A DNA stretch of 64,000 bases, from the NCBI GenBank assembly GCA_964030785.1, contig OZ034975.1, forward strand, positions 13,464,142 to 13,528,141, read 5' to 3'. Below the pieces are notes generated by a model. That model ran no database searches, was not told where the DNA came from, and saw only the letters and a program-made list of their open reading frames with translations. This DNA is from Siderastrea siderea (taxonomy: Eukaryota > Cnidaria > Anthozoa > Scleractinia > Rhizangiidae). Shown here piece by piece: positions 1-12,603 of this stretch. Numbering within the stretch: the first letter of the stretch is position 1; every line of letters starts with the position of its first letter. Both the position numbers and the translations under genes were made by a program.

Positions 1-299
1 GACAGATTCTACAACAAGCCCTTCTAAGGGAATGGTGGTTTTGCCACATCTGTGTTAAACATTGACTAGCTAGAATTGCACTTACAAAACCCTTTGACTG
101 TGGGTGCTGACAGCTTACATGTTGTAATGTTTGCTCAAATGTTAAATTTGTTACTTTTATTCAGACCTATTGTACACGAATAGGTATTACGTTATGATTA
201 AATTCCAGTTGTTACACATTCTATTAGTATTTTCTCACGTGAATGTCTGGGCTTTGAAGTCTCATGGGATCCCTGTGGCAGTGGTGACGAAATAGAATT

Positions 300-639
300 G
301 AGAAATTAAACGAGACTTACCTGTAAGTTGAAGTTTGATTGGAATTCTTTGAGTCACCTACTGCTACAAAGGGATCACATGCCCACCCTGTTATATTCAA
401 TCCCCTCCCCAGCATAGTGTTTATTAACACCCTGCTACATGAGCACAACAGTTGTGAACCAACCTCAGCAGTTGAGGGGACTTACTACATTTATACACTT
501 CTGGACGACATTCACATTCAAGCTTTAAAAACTGACGTGCGCATGCGTGATGCAATCTCATGTGATCCCTTTGTAGCAGTAGGTGACTCATAGAATTCCA
601 ATCAAACTTCAACTTACAGGTAAGTCTCGTTTAATTTCT
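300..639. mobile_element. MITE with ~80-bp terminal inverted repeats
   Basis: The sequence at 300-381 returns inverted at 559-639 with one mismatch over about 80 bp, enclosing about 180 bp of non-repeated DNA. The termini start GAGAAATTAAACGAGACTT. The short open frames inside run through both arms and are not credible genes. Long near-perfect arms on a 340-bp body are the hallmark of a non-autonomous DNA element. No clear target duplication is visible, so the superfamily is unassigned. Confidence 0.85.
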
Positions 640-938
640 CGAGTTTAGTCTCACGTCATGGGCTATAGAAAAGGTGCGCATGCACTCGAAGTAAATAAAG
701 GTAAATTACAATGGAGAAGTGCTTTGTGTTTTCTGGTCCGGCTTCTCCCCTAGTTCGGATGCAAGGTTAGACTGAATAAAATATCGGGGAAAACAATATT
801 TGGCCCGTTTACTGGTAACTGAAGGGCACTTCTGTACCCTTTCTATGTGGGCCTGTTATTAACATGTTAATAACTTAACAGCTGTGTAAACTATATATTC
901 TTCGCATTTGTTTTCATTATCCCGATTAGTTTTCTCTA

Positions 939-1812
939 TGCCAGACCCGTAGCAGGGGGAGGGGCAGGGGGGGGGGGGGGGGCTCGAGCCCCTCCAGAAC
1001 TTTTGGAAGTAAAAAAACATGACAATTAATATCCCAAAAAATATATAATTAAAACAAGTTAATGTGCAACAATCAGTCTTGTATTCTGATGCTAAAAGTG
1101 CCCTTTATAATTTCACAACCTTTAATAGGGTTCGACATCTGTTGAGTTGATGTCACTAGCCATCGGGCAAGTGGGCTTCAAAAATCTACTAGCCCACCTC
1201 ACATTTCAGTCCTCCAGGTTCCTTACTAATGTCTTTCTTCACCCATATCACCTTTACCCTGGCAGTATAGCTTAAGATTGTGAAGGACCTTAATACCTTT
1301 AATACCTAAGCGACTGTAGCGTATTTGCTGCAAGTTTCAACCCCTCTGTTGTGACACAATTCTAGGGAACAAAATTATATTTATCTCACCAATGGAGTGA
1401 CAAATGCTACGTAAACCTTTACGAGAGATAGGTAAAACAGGTCCGAAATTCGTAGCTTATTAGCTGTCGAAATGTTTGAATGTTAACAAACCTTATAACT
1501 TCAACAATACTTTTTTAAAACTGATGCTTTAATTCTGGTAGATGTTGCCAACAACTTTGTCGGCGAAAAAGCAAACAAGAAGCAGCTTTTTGGCCTAATT
1601 TTCAACGAATGATGTCCCCATAAAGGTGTCCTTTTTAACGAAATCGACTCAAACTGTGGCATTGTGAACAGTGTTAGTTTCTATCTGACGTGAATTTTTT
1701 TATGCCTTATGACCTATTTGTTAACGTCTGTATTTTGACTTGGGGGGGGGGGGACTTTGACTAGGCCGATTTGCTCGGCCCCTCCAGTTATTTCAGCCTT
1801 GCTACGGGCCTG
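939..1812. mobile_element. Non-autonomous DNA element, CAGRCCCGTAGC termini
   Basis: The ends are inverted: CAGACCCGTAGC near 942 and GCTACGGGCCTG ending at 1812, each followed inwards by a G-run or C-rich tract. The lectin-flank copies at 29363 and 35463 lack it and join at a single CTA. CTA stands on both sides here (936-938 and 1813-1815), suggesting a 3-bp target duplication, although three extra bases at the left end leave this ambiguous. No coding capacity is visible in about 870 bp. Confidence 0.65.
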
Positions 1813-3324
1813 CTACCCACAATATTAGCACTAGAGGAAGTTAAGAAAACAGCGAGAACACATTTATATACTAATTCTAGACCTCTACCACGACTAAGGA
1901 AAAATAAATCCTTTGTCCTATTTTTACAATTTTTGTCACATTGACTTAAAAGGAATATCTATAAACAGTTAATTTAACATCATTATCATATTCGTTTCAT
2001 ATAAACTAACACATTTCATTCAGTCTTTGAAGATCTCCGTCATCAGAAAAGGCATTCAGTACTCCTGCTGCTAGCTCAACTTAACCGTCTGAACCAGGTA
2101 CCATAAGTTTATCGTTTGGTTTTGTTCTGTTTTCAAATGATTTGATTTTTTTTTTTCATTTTATGAAATCTTATACGGAAAATTGGAAAATTTATAAGAC
2201 AGCTCACGCTTTAGAAGACATACCAAATTAGAAGGATCCAAACCTTGTTCTTGGTACAAAACCTTTAAAAAAACGATGCACGACTTAACCCTTTCAATTC
2301 GGCGAATGATCGACGTGAAAATATATTTCATAAATCGGAAGGTTTTGAAATTACCGCTTTGAAAACATTTGAATGGTCACACTATGGGATTTCATACACC
2401 GACTCAACTGCCAGAACTGCCCTACATATCATAATAAACACACAAAAGTGGAGTTAAAATTTTAGGTTAACAATAACCCCTTGTTTGGGGGTTATTTAAG
2501 TCCCTAATTTAACTCCAATTTTGGGTTATAGTAACTCCAGTGGGGGAGGCACTTCAACTCTACAAAAGGACTTATTTAAACACCATATGGGAGATACTAA
2601 ACTCCAAAAATGGAGTAAAAATTTTAGGTTAAAAATAACTCATTTTGGAGTCATTTTAACTCCCAAATTTAACTCCAATTCTGGACCTGTAATAGCTCCA
2701 ACGTGGGAGTCAATTAAGTCCGCTCCATCAAAGACTAGAGTTGTTTTAACTCCATGCCATAATCAGAGTTGTAGTTACTCTGATATTGGAGTAAAAATAA
2801 CTCTGGCACATTCACTCTTTTTAGTTTTTAAGATGAAAAGCAACGTCAAATAAATTGACTTTTACTATGAAAGGTGTAACATTTTTAACTCAATCACATT
2901 TCATTTTTTTATATGAACAACAGTTTCTTAAAGACTTTGAATTAATAACAGACTTTGAATTAACATTAAAGACTTTGAATTAACAGTAATATAAATTTAA
3001 AAGACATCATCATTATATAAAAACCTAACTGAATAACAATGAAAAAAGAGAAAAGAAAGAAACCAAATAGGAAATAATTGGCCATGCAAATTACATTCAT
3101 GATGATTGTCAGATATCAATAGTTCTTAAAGCACTTATACACTACAGTGTAATACTTTTTTGTGTCAGTTGAATTGATACAAGGAAAATTGGCCACTGTA
3201 TAGACCTTTTGAGCTTTAGTGGTTAGTCAAAGGAATTTAATGAATTAATTTAGTCCTATTTGGCTTTTTCCTTTTCTCTTTTTTTCGTTTTTATAAGACA
3301 ATGATATTGCAATTACAGTTTACT

Positions 3325-3487
3325 CGGCCCTATTAAGCGGCCACCCTCGGAGAAGTGGACAGTTAAGGCCGTTTAACAGGGGTTGGCCGCTTAATAGAGA
3401 TAAAGGACAATAGAAGGACCCTCGTCAGGACTTTGACAACTGGACGCCTAATCAAGTGGGTGGCCGCTTAATAGGGGTTCCACTGCA
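3325..3487. repeat. Small repeat with TTAAGCGGCCAC-type inverted ends
   Basis: CCCTATTAAGCGGCCAC near 3328 is repeated inverted as GTGGCCGCTTAATAGGGG at about 3460-3478, with a further internal GGCCGCTTAATAG at about 3386. Related GGCTTAATAGAG words occur at 6310 and 6423. This looks like a short MITE or its remnant nested in the 3.6-kb element. Confidence 0.5.
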
Positions 3488-4104
3488 TGTGTATCAAATG
3501 AAAATAAAGAAAGTACAAGTGATGTATAATTAAAACATGATTTTAAAATATATATTAACAAATCTCTCGAAATTTCCTGTATTTTATATGTCCAAAAAAC
3601 CTCATAAATTAATGTGTTGGTTCTTCAATACTACTACCTCCAGCTGCATGCATGCATGTATGGAGCATAAAGAACTTTATAAGTAAGGCTGCAACAAACA
3701 GGATACAACAATCTTATGAAGTATGCCTTTAGAAGCACCAATATCCTATATCACATCCAATTATTATTCTGCAGAATTGCATGGTTACAGATTTCATTTT
3801 TGCGGGCTTTTCCCCTTTGCGACATGAACAAATATCAGCCACAGCGGTTACCAATCTCATGATCACCCATGTGAAGTTTGGTACACGGATTCAATCAAAT
3901 AGAACCTTTTTTAAAATTAATTGTTTCAAATTTTGACTGGAAGAACACCAGTCAGGAGCCAAATGATGAACAATCCTCCCAGGTGAGAAAGTCAGAATTT
4001 TATGAATTCAAATTAGAAGAAAGAATTCAAATGAGAGTATAGCAAAATTCTGACAATGTATGTTAGTTTAAACACAACTTAATCTTTCCTTTAAAATTAT
4101 AACC

Positions 4105-4309
4105 ATAAGTCGGTGAAGTATGATCGACCAGGTGAGTGTAGTCCTGAGATGAACCGTTTGTGGTGACATTGACTGACATCATCAGAGTCAAGTGACTTGT
4201 CTCTGATGATGACTTCAACTCAGGTTGTCCAAACATCAGTCAATGTCACCACAAACAGTTCTTCTCAGGACTACACTCACCTGGACCATCATACTTCACC
4301 AACTTATGA
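4105..4309. mobile_element. Nested ~205-bp MITE
   Basis: The left arm at 4105-4177 is repeated inverted at 4236-4308, starting ATAAGTCGGTGAAGTATGAT and including GGTGAGTGTAGTCCTGAG. The centre contains a second small inverted pair (ATCATCAGAG / CTCTGATGAT). It has no coding capacity. It lies inside the GGAGTTA-bounded element and is therefore younger than it, or arrived with it. Confidence 0.8.
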
Positions 4310-5216
4310 TATGACTCATGGGTTCAAACCTTTACAAAATTAAACCGACTTAAATTTTAATTTTAATTTAACTTAAATTTGGCTGCTTGAACTTGCACCT
4401 ACATGTAAGAACTTAATTCTTACATGACCACCATAACAAATTAATAAATAAAATGAAAGAATTTTTAGTCAAACATGTTATCATCCAATTTCTCAAAAGC
4501 CTGACATCTGCAAAGAAGCAGGCACTTAATATAGTCAATGACAACACAGTTTCCAACAGCCTATAAAACATTGTTACAAAAACACAATGATATCATTCAA
4601 ATTTTTTCTTGCAATGTAAATTAGTTTTGATAGACAGCTGAGCACCGAGTAAAACAAAAAAAACTTAAATCATGAAGTTCATTTAAGATTGTTTACCTTC
4701 CAATAATATCTTTCGAGCAACAATGGCAATCCCCAGACTTTATATTGCTAACAATAACTGCAACTAAACAGCGTCAAAAGAACTGAAGACCCAGCCATAC
4801 AGCTGTACCTGACATTCAATTCGATCGTCCATCGTTACTTTTTAGGGACTTGCCCCTCGATAATTGTTTGTATTCACCTTGCTAGCTAGTAATTTCTCCT
4901 TTGAATGACAAACTCGAAGGAAACATTTTAGGCTAAGAGTAAATTGAAGTTGCAAGCTTACGCTTGCCGGAAAAACGACCACATTTCCAAAGTTTGGCCT
5001 TTTGCTAATTCAACTCCGCCAGCTGAAAAGTCGTTGATCCACTGTTGTTCACGACGTCGATTTCATAACTTGTTTATTTTGATCCAAAAATCCACATGCA
5101 AGGTTCCAAAGCACTTCTTGGCACTTATACTAATCCAAAAGGTACAACTGTCCGCCTTTGTTTTAACTTGAGAAATGCTTTTTTGTCCTCAAACTACGAA
5201 AAAATGTTGCAACCGT

Positions 5217-5262
5217 CGAGCAACCGTAAGAGCAACCGTAAGAGCAACCGTAAGAGCAACCG
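5217..5262 (+). repeat. 12-bp minisatellite
   Basis: The unit GAGCAACCGTAA is repeated almost perfectly about four times in tandem, ending in GAGCAACCGATT. Confidence 0.85.
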
Positions 5263-6657
5263 ATTGATTTCAAAATGGCGCCTGCGCTAATGTTACAAAG
5301 GACACATGACTCAAATGACAACTGCTGACCACTGAATGCAGGCGCATTGGTTTCGGGCTCTTTAATTTTAATTTATATCATTTTAGACAGGACCTACAAA
5401 ACGTTTGATTCCAGTAAATAAATTCCACATTATCTTTTGCTTTTTTCCGAAATGAAAAAAATGCGTTCATAATTAAATTGAGATCGAAGTTTACAATAGA
5501 TATGATACGTGAGTCCCCGCGGTTTAGAGGTAACTCCCCCTTCAAAACCCCAACCCCCCCCCAAAAAAAAATAACACGTACCTCTTGCATCAAAGTAAAA
5601 AACAATAATAAAGTAAAGAATCCGCTACAGAGTCATCCCAAATCCCTCACAACGACTCCAACAAAGGAGTTACCCAGTCAAGTCACTCCAAAATTATTCC
5701 CTAAAGGAAGTTAAATAACTCCACAAAAATAACGCCCAAAAGATAGTTATTTTAACTCTTGTTAGAGAGTTAAAATCACATCACAATTACTCCCCGAGGG
5801 GAGTTATACGAAATCCTACAAAATGACTCCGAAAAAGGAGTTATTTTAACTCTCCTTGCAGAGTTAAACTGGAATTTAACACCAAAAAGAGTTGAATTTA
5901 ACTTTAAATTGGAGTTATAATAACTCTCACAGCGTATCTTCAATTTAGGGGTTAACTTAACTTCCCTAAAGAATAGTATAACTCCTTTTCGGAGTTAAAA
6001 TAACTCCAAAAAAAATATAACTCCACCTTAAGGAGTTAGTTTAACCACACTACAGGAGTTAAAATAACGCTGTGCAGCACTGACTCGTTAATTCTCAGTG
6101 GCTTTCATTTGAGCGATAACATTATAGCTGTTTACAATTGTGAATTTCATCTACAGACTCCTCCTTTCGAGTCTTTAAACATGCACTCTTGAAATAATTT
6201 TTGCGCAAAATTTAAACACTGTTAAATTACTTCTTATCAAGAAAGCCGGCCAACGTTAGGGGTTTTGTTCCAGCTTTTATAAAAATACACCAACTGGCGA
6301 GGAAGTGGATGGCTTAATAGAGATTAGGAGGGTCTAATTACAAAATCTGGTGTCCCTTATTCAGGGGAACTTATTAAAAAATAATAATAATAACTTACAG
6401 AGCGCGGGGGGGGGGGGGGAGAGGGCTTAATAGAGCTTTTACGGTAAGCACTATCTGCTAGCAACTTTCACATCTGGATCTGGGAAACAATCACTATTCT
6501 ACGGAAAAGTGTTGCATAACAATATAAACGTCGCATTTCAATCACAAACGTGGCCCTTAGCTGCTGGGAAATATTCACCAAGTAACACAATTATGATAAA
6601 AGTCAAAACGCAGGGCACGCATACTAACAGACACTTCACTCTTTGTTTTCTTTTGTA

Positions 6658-8210
6658 GAGTTGGAAATCATCACCGGAAGAAAAGATTAAACGGCTGGAC
6701 TCAGAAGAAGTTTCATTTCCACAAAGCTTGTCAAGGGCAGCAAATTATTTATGCTTGTTGCCGGATTTGCCGTTTTCTTTACTAATCTTTACATACTGAA
6801 AACATTGTCCAATACAAAGAAGACGCCTAAAGTGTGGGAGAATATAAATGAACAGAAAGCAAGGCCTAGAGTAAGTGCTAACTCCACCTCGTTGAATACT
6901 TTGACTGTAAAACTCAAGAATTTGTCTCGGTCGGCAACTCCAACAAAGAGGTCAGCTGCAAGCAACCTCGCTTTGAAATCGAGTTTACCAAGAAGTCTGA
7001 ATCAGTCATGCGTCCCGAGAGTAAAGGAAGGGCAAGATGCATGGGATAGTGCTCTTCAAGAATATCACTATTCGACCAAAACTGGCTCGAGCAAAAGTTC
7101 TTGAAACACCACTAAAACATCCCCAAGAAAAAGACGAGTTTTTTGTGCTTGAAAAAGGCTTCTTTACACTACATTGCAATCGTGGTATGGACGAAGCTAT
7201 GGAGAAACTTCACAAAGCAAAAATGCGAGGTACATTAGCCCCCTGGGTGCTCGCTTTTGAAGTTGCAATTCCTTTGCTTTCTCAACTACAGAATGCGAGC
7301 CAGACATTTTAAGGTGGACATTACTTAGCAATTCAAAGAATCGAATATGCAAATGTTTACTGGACCGATAATTGATTTGCTAGACATTTATATCACGACG
7401 CATATTTTAGGAGTGGCACCTGAGAAGCTGAATATAATTCTCATGGATGCACACTCACCGACTTCACTGGATCCCTTTTGGAGTGTGGTGTTTAACAATC
7501 TTATAAAACTCGGCATCGACCCTACGTTTAGAGAGTCGAGTGGCATTGTACTGGAAAACCTGGTCTGGCACTATCCGCGAGTAAACAGTCCTCTATTAGA
7601 CAGAAACCTTCAATCCATCAAGCACATTCAACCTTTCAGGCGTTTTGTGCTAAAGCGGTTTAGCATTCCAACAAACAAGCACTCACGCAACTGCAGCCAG
7701 CACAAAACACACGTTTTGGTCAACTTCAGGAGAGACTACCACACTCATCCCAGGAATCTACAAGGCATAGTCGACCGAAAAATTGCCAATGAAAAAGAAA
7801 TTTTAAAAGAAATGAATGACAATTTTCCAAACATTGCCATCACCGCTGTTCAGTTAGACGCTTTACATTTGAAAAACCAGTTGGAACTAGTTGCCTCGGC
7901 ACATGTTTTCTTTGGAATGCATGGATGTACACATGGGTTTCCCATTTTTATGCAACCAGGTGGAGCAGTAGTCGAAATTTTCAATTTCAATGCCAAAAAT
8001 TGGCACATAGGGAAAGTAGCTTCTCTTTCGAGGCATTCTCACAATACTTGGGTAATGACAGATGCGAAGTTATACAACAGAAAAACAAGATCAACCACGA
8101 TTCCTGCAGGAGTCGCCTCGGAACTGTTAAGAATGGCCACTTCAGAAAACATGTGCATGATCATATTGCTTTACCGCACTAGATGTTACTACTCAATAGC
8201 CTTTATTTGA
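6658..8210 (+). pseudogene. Family-61 glycosyltransferase, frameshifted
   Basis: A CTTTTGTAG acceptor at about 6649-6658 precedes an open stretch whose first ATG (6751) begins a type II membrane protein: a hydrophobic anchor at residues 2-17, then a basic stem. The frame then shifts between 7037 and 7104, meets a TAA at 7310-7312 just before the conserved EYANVYWT segment, shifts again near 7367, and runs openly from 7347 to 8210. The last part has typical GT61 (EOGT/POMGNT2-like) signatures: NIILMDAHSP, VFFGMHGCTHGF and QPGGAVVEIF. GT61 enzymes transfer sugars to secretory proteins in the ER/Golgi. At least two indels and one stop make this a pseudogene unless unusual introns hide the breaks. 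The exact donor and acceptor are unknown. Confidence 0.75.
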
Positions 8211-8402
8211 ATGCTCACACGTAACGATTTCACCCACAGATTCAACTTAAGAACCCCCTGTAATAAATGGTACCACGGGGAAGTAATGCTTAATAGGTTT
8301 CGGTTAGGATTTCATCGTTAGTCTTTGTTAGGCAGAAAAGTTCTGCTCAACAGCTTTCATTTGAATGGCCACACTTTATAATATTGGTGCTGGTTTGGGA
8401 TT
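8180..8402 (+). repeat. Two diverged units of a satellite-like repeat (CATTTGAATGGTCACAC module)
   Basis: A module beginning TTTATTTGAATGCTCACAC at about 8191 recurs at about 8354 as TTTCATTTGAATGGCCACAC, about 165 bp apart, with GATTTCACCCACAGATTCA following the first. Related modules stand at 2366, 6103, 30045, 30163, 36143 and 36256, all in lectin-type flanks. It is non-coding and overlaps the 3' end of the glycosyltransferase frame. Confidence 0.6.
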
Positions 8403-8892
8403 TCTTTTGTTATAAACTTGGCTCTTACTTTGAAGTTTGTAAATGAAACCTTAACCCTTTAAGCCTTAACAGTGATTAAAATGAAATTTCTCTTTACATC
8501 ATCACTACTTGTTCAAACATTCAAGTGATGAGAATAAAGGAAGTGATCAGCAAGGATGAGATGTCTTGAAATTTAAACAAATTCTCCTTACTAGTTCTAT
8601 ACGAAATGCATGGAGAACAGTAAGGAGAATATGCATTTTTCATTGTTGATGGAACCCTCCCCCGAAAGATTTCGAAAGATTTCGCCTTTAGTAGAAAGCC
8701 TGTGATGTGCTGTACAAGAAGAGGTAATGATGGGTTGCAAAGAGAAAATACTGCTCAGGTTACTAAGTTTAACAAGCTCTTTCAGTTATTGAAGTCAATT
8801 TTTATTAAGCATGATGTCTTTGCTATAAAATCCCAATGCTAATGAAGCAAAATGTAAACAATGACATCAGCAAAGATTCGCCTATTGTATAA

Positions 8893-9017
8893 AGCCTGGT
8901 TTCCATATGATGGCTACGATCTCTGCGATCATCATTGGCAAAAACGTTCATCAATCTTGCAATCATGTGGAAACCACTTTTAAACGATCGTAGCGATCAT
9001 ATGAAAACCAGCCTTAT
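8893..9017. mobile_element. ~125-bp MITE
   Basis: TAAAGCCTGGTTTCCATATG at the left is matched inverted by CATATGAAAACCAGCCTTAT at the right. The subterminal sequence is rich in CGATCGTAGCGATCAT-like words that can fold back. The whole element is a near-continuous inverted repeat with no coding capacity. Confidence 0.8.
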
Positions 9018-10118
9018 GGAGCAACGTCCATTAGTATTCCAGATTTTATTCGTGAGCTCAAGACTATAGTCTATGACGATAAGGAATACTCCCGCAAATT
9101 AATGAGAAACAGCCTAACGGATCCCTCCTATACGACTCTGATGTCATTGTCATCGCTTGGTCGAAGGCTAGTTAAGGTTATCCCGCGTGTTTTTTTTTTT
9201 AATCAAAACACCAAAATCCGTCGATAACGACTAAAGAATATCTTGTGTACCAGCACAAGTGTACCGAATATAGTCAATACAAAGAAAGCTCGGAGAAAGA
9301 CGCTGGTCGGATTCTACATTTTGCACGTCTTTCTGTGTAAAGGTGACCAGACCAGGGTACGTAACATACTTGGTCAGTGACTCAGTTGACTCAGTAAGGA
9401 TGGCCCTTTTCAGCCCAATCAGCCCTTGGGCAATAGCTGAAACACATATTAAATACATTTTTCGACCCTTGATCTAATCCTTTGCGTATCTCGTGGACGG
9501 GATGTCATTCGACTTTTTGTTTATGTCTCCCTGTAGGAAGTGTTTAAATTATACGACGGATATAACATTTATATTTTCAAAGGTTGTTCAATTTTTATTT
9601 GCTTTTCATGTCTTATTTGACAGCATCAAACACCAGTTCAATTAAAATTTAACAAGGTTCATTTCAATGAAGAAGCCGTTTTTTTCTTTTGCTAACATGC
9701 ATTTTTGTTAGGTCTTAATTTACATTTCAAGATTGGATTTTTATACGACTTCATTGTTTTGTAGGAGGCACATTTCAAATGGTTGTTTACTTTGAATAAA
9801 ACGTTTTTGATGTTTTCTTCTGAAGTTAATCGTCTCTCAGAGATAGGTCAGTTTTAGTAAAAAAAAAATTATATAAAGGCTTGGCGACAATAACTTCAAC
9901 AACATGCATAATATTTTGTGACGTGAAGCAATCATTTAATTAATCCCTAAGGATTTCATACAACTTTGTTGAACAGCTCAGTTTGGCAGGAAGGTCACAA
10001 TCAACTCCAAAACACGAATTGTGCTAAAAAATAATTATGTCTCAAAAAGTTACAATTGACTGGAAAGAAATAAGCATTGATCGGTCAGTAAATTTCCTGG
10101 TAAGTAGTACACAAAAAA
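9018..10118. other. No recognisable feature; 5' flank of GPCR copy 1
   Basis: AT-rich DNA with a poly-T run near 9190 and no credible coding frame, tRNA or inverted repeat that I can see. It should contain the regulatory region of the first GPCR copy. 8403-8892 is likewise empty, apart from a stretch at about 8650-8720 (CCTTTAGTAGAAAGCCT) that recurs at 39549. Confidence 0.4.
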
Positions 10119-11219
10119 ATGGCCAACTTCATCAACATAACTACAAATGCCAGTAACGCACCGTACCTGCAGCAATACACGGCCTGTGACTCGTTAGACA
10201 CCTCCGTTCCCGTCAAAATAGCTGAACTTTTCGCCTTTTCTATAATTATGTTGTTCAGCGTGGTTGGTAATGCTCTTATAATGATAACAGTGTATAAGAA
10301 CCCAGAGCTAAGGACTATGGTGAATTATTTCATTGTCAATATGGCTGCCTCTGACTTTGTTTTTGCCTGGACGGCAACACCAATACTTATGGTAGGGATA
10401 GCGACAAGTTCTTGGCAATGGTATATTGATGGTACAGTAGGATTAATCATTTGCAAGCTTAGCTTGTTTATGGAGCGTGCTTCGATTGCTGCATGCATAT
10501 GTTTCGGTACAGAGTCTCATCTGGATCGCTTTGGATAGGTTTGTGGCGGTGGTATTTCCATTGAAAGTGTACCTAATCTCCTCTAGAATTCGTGCCCTTG
10601 CTAAAACTTACACTTGGATAGTGGCGATAGGAATGAAATCGTTAGACTTGTACATGCTAGAGTTAGTAGAAATCGGTGATAGAGTGATCTGCACACAAGA
10701 TGATGACACCACTGAGTTTTCCTACAAAGATTATGCAACAGCTTATACCGCCCTTTTCCACGTAGTACCACTTCTTCTCATGACGATTTTATACTCTATA
10801 ATAGCAGCGACTCTACGAGGACAAAACAAGCCCCTTTGGAGTAAAGAAGTATATCAGAGGTCTCGAAGGAAAGAAGGGGCTATTCGCATGTCATTCTACA
10901 TCATATAGCTGCGTTTAATATTTGTGTTCTTCTTTTAATTTCTTTTTACATATTGTTAGAGTATGACATCAAAATATCGTGTTCCTTGTACAAGACTGTT
11001 TGGAATCTGGCATATGTAATGTTTTATTCATCGACAACAACCAACCCTATTCTCTGCATTGTATTTGTTCGAAGCTATCGCTGTAGCTCGAGGGAAATTT
11101 TAAGTTCCTGTAACAGCGGACAATCACCAGCTAATAACCAAAGAGCAAGAGAGAATAGAGGAGGAATAATTCCCAGGACTAGAGAGAATCTGGCATTTAA
11201 CGAGAAAGGGGGAAATTAA
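10119..11219 (+). pseudogene. Class A GPCR copy 1, two frameshifts
   Basis: A seven-helix receptor of the same family as the intact gene at 46453. The N-terminus has NIT and NAS glycosylation sequons. TM1 has VVGNALI, TM2 has NMAASDFVF with the sodium-site Asp, and ICL2 has ALDRFVAVVFP in place of DRY. The last helix has TTTNPILCIVF in place of NPxxY. The frame breaks once near 10490 (before the DRF helix) and once near 10905 (in TM6, where TAG follows). Apart from these two breaks the family pattern is continuous to the stop at 11219. It could be a recent pseudogene, or two sequencing errors. In this family the ligand is unknown; peptide or amine ligands are plausible. Confidence 0.85.
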
Positions 11220-12603
11220 AAGCAAAAAAAATGATATTGTAAACAAAGTTCTGTCAAACAGTTTTCAGTTTGCTATTGTTGAATTCTCAATTTATCTTTT
11301 TCTGTTGATCGCTGAGGTGTATAGCATATGACAACATTGTTCCCACTATCAAAAAGATAAAGTCAAGAAGTGCCATTTACAAAAAGGTCTTGCATATAGA
11401 GATTTCATCTCGCACAGAAAATGGGGTGATAGTTGCCTTTATCTCATGAAGATTTCATCTTTGAAACGGAAGTGGTAAAATAATGGACATCACTGTTGCC
11501 TTGAGGTAGTACAGCTGTATATATGTGACCCTCCATAGGACTTTGATGCTAAAGGTGATAGCACGCTCACAACACGCTTCCACTTTAAAACAAAAGAGTT
11601 AGGTTTTAACGCGTTTAAAGTGTGTCCAGGAGCACACTTCATTAACTAATGCTCTTTTTTCGTAGGACACACTAAAAACAATAAAGCGTGACCATTTGAA
11701 CAATGTAGCGTGAGCAGTCGAACAAAGAAGCGTGTTAACCTTCGGAAACAATACGTAGCGTGCGAGATGACGCAACACACTTACCCAAGCGCACACTAAG
11801 TGTGCAAGATTGCACGCCAAATCTAAGCAGAATATACCGCATGAAGCGAGTTTAGTATAGGTAGAGACTGAGTATGAAATATTCGAAATATCGCCGAACT
11901 TTCGATTGATCTTTTGCAGCACCCGCACGACAATTTAAGGAAATTTCGCCTACAATTCCCCAGGTAAAGCGAAAATTCGCAAACCCAGTGAAAAAATCGA
12001 GGAGACAAATTTTTCAACAAGCGAAATATCGAAGAAAATTACGCCAAACAAAATGGAATATCCGCCAACTTTCCCACTGCAAGATAAACGCCCGGTAAAC
12101 GTGATCTCACATGGCGGTGAAACGTAAACAATCATTTCAATTGATATAGTGATACGGGCTCAACTGACTCAATTCAGTTTTTTATTCGTGTAAGTTCTAA
12201 TAGAAACAGAAAGTCCAAAAGCTATAATTACGGCAAACAACGCAAACTCTTCTTTGACAGGCAAGACAAAACAACGCTTCCATTACAAGTTCATTGGAAC
12301 CACGTGCAGGTCTGATAGTCCCGTGAATGAAACTCGCCAACTCTTTTACCACTCTAATTTCCCAGCAAAACAAAGATACTTTTTCAATTGACTTCGGAAA
12401 TGAATCGATGTTGCGTTCATTTTCGGCAAGCAAATTACAGAAACAATTAGCAAATATGGGAAGGAGAAGAAACGGCAACTTGAAGCTAAGTCAGTGTTTG
12501 AGCTTATTTGTTTCTACCTTGGAAATCATATACGGCATTTTGAGCTCAGTTGGGTTACTACAGCGCTGGAGCTATGTCGCCAAATAAACATTTCTTGCGA
12601 GCT
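11220..12603. other. No recognisable gene between GPCR copies 1 and 2
   Basis: Open frames on both strands up to about 110 codons lack domain features or conserved motifs. A stretch at 11620-11820 is rich in short GCGTG and CACAC words. The homology of GPCR copy 2 to copy 3 begins abruptly at about 12604, so the left part of this interval marks a deletion or rearrangement breakpoint. Confidence 0.4.

Larger units (their letters stand above)
2430..6076. mobile_element. ~3.6-kb element bounded by arrays of GGAGTTA/TAACTCC
   Basis: Both ends (about 2440-2840 and 5640-6070) are packed with alternating GGAGTTA and TAACTCC words, making many imperfect palindromes of the type GGAGTTAAAATAACTCC. The outer ends read CACA and TGTG. 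The homologous lectin flanks at 30118 and 36218 lack the whole block, so it is an insertion. Dense subterminal repeats with CAC ends resemble CACTA/EnSpm-type elements, but no transposase is seen and the exact target duplication cannot be resolved. The inside holds a nested MITE (4105-4309) and AT-rich DNA without recognisable genes. Confidence 0.6.
858..6110 (+). repeat. Diverged third copy of the lectin-gene 5' flank, split by two insertions
   Basis: Blocks at 858-938, 1813-2427 and 6076-6110 align in order with 29323-30175 and 35405-36265, the DNA just upstream of the two lectin genes. Shared words include CATTCAGTCTTTGA and GCAGCACTGAC. The gaps in the alignment are exactly the two mobile elements at 939-1812 and about 2430-6076. 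Homology stops near 6110; no lectin exon follows, and the glycosyltransferase lies downstream instead. This is a separate, older copy of that flank. Confidence 0.75.

Noticed and set aside
12327..12587. 86-codon plus-strand frame between GPCR copies 1 and 2
   Set aside because: No domain, signal peptide or conserved motif, and it lies next to a breakpoint; an equally long frame overlaps it on the other strand.
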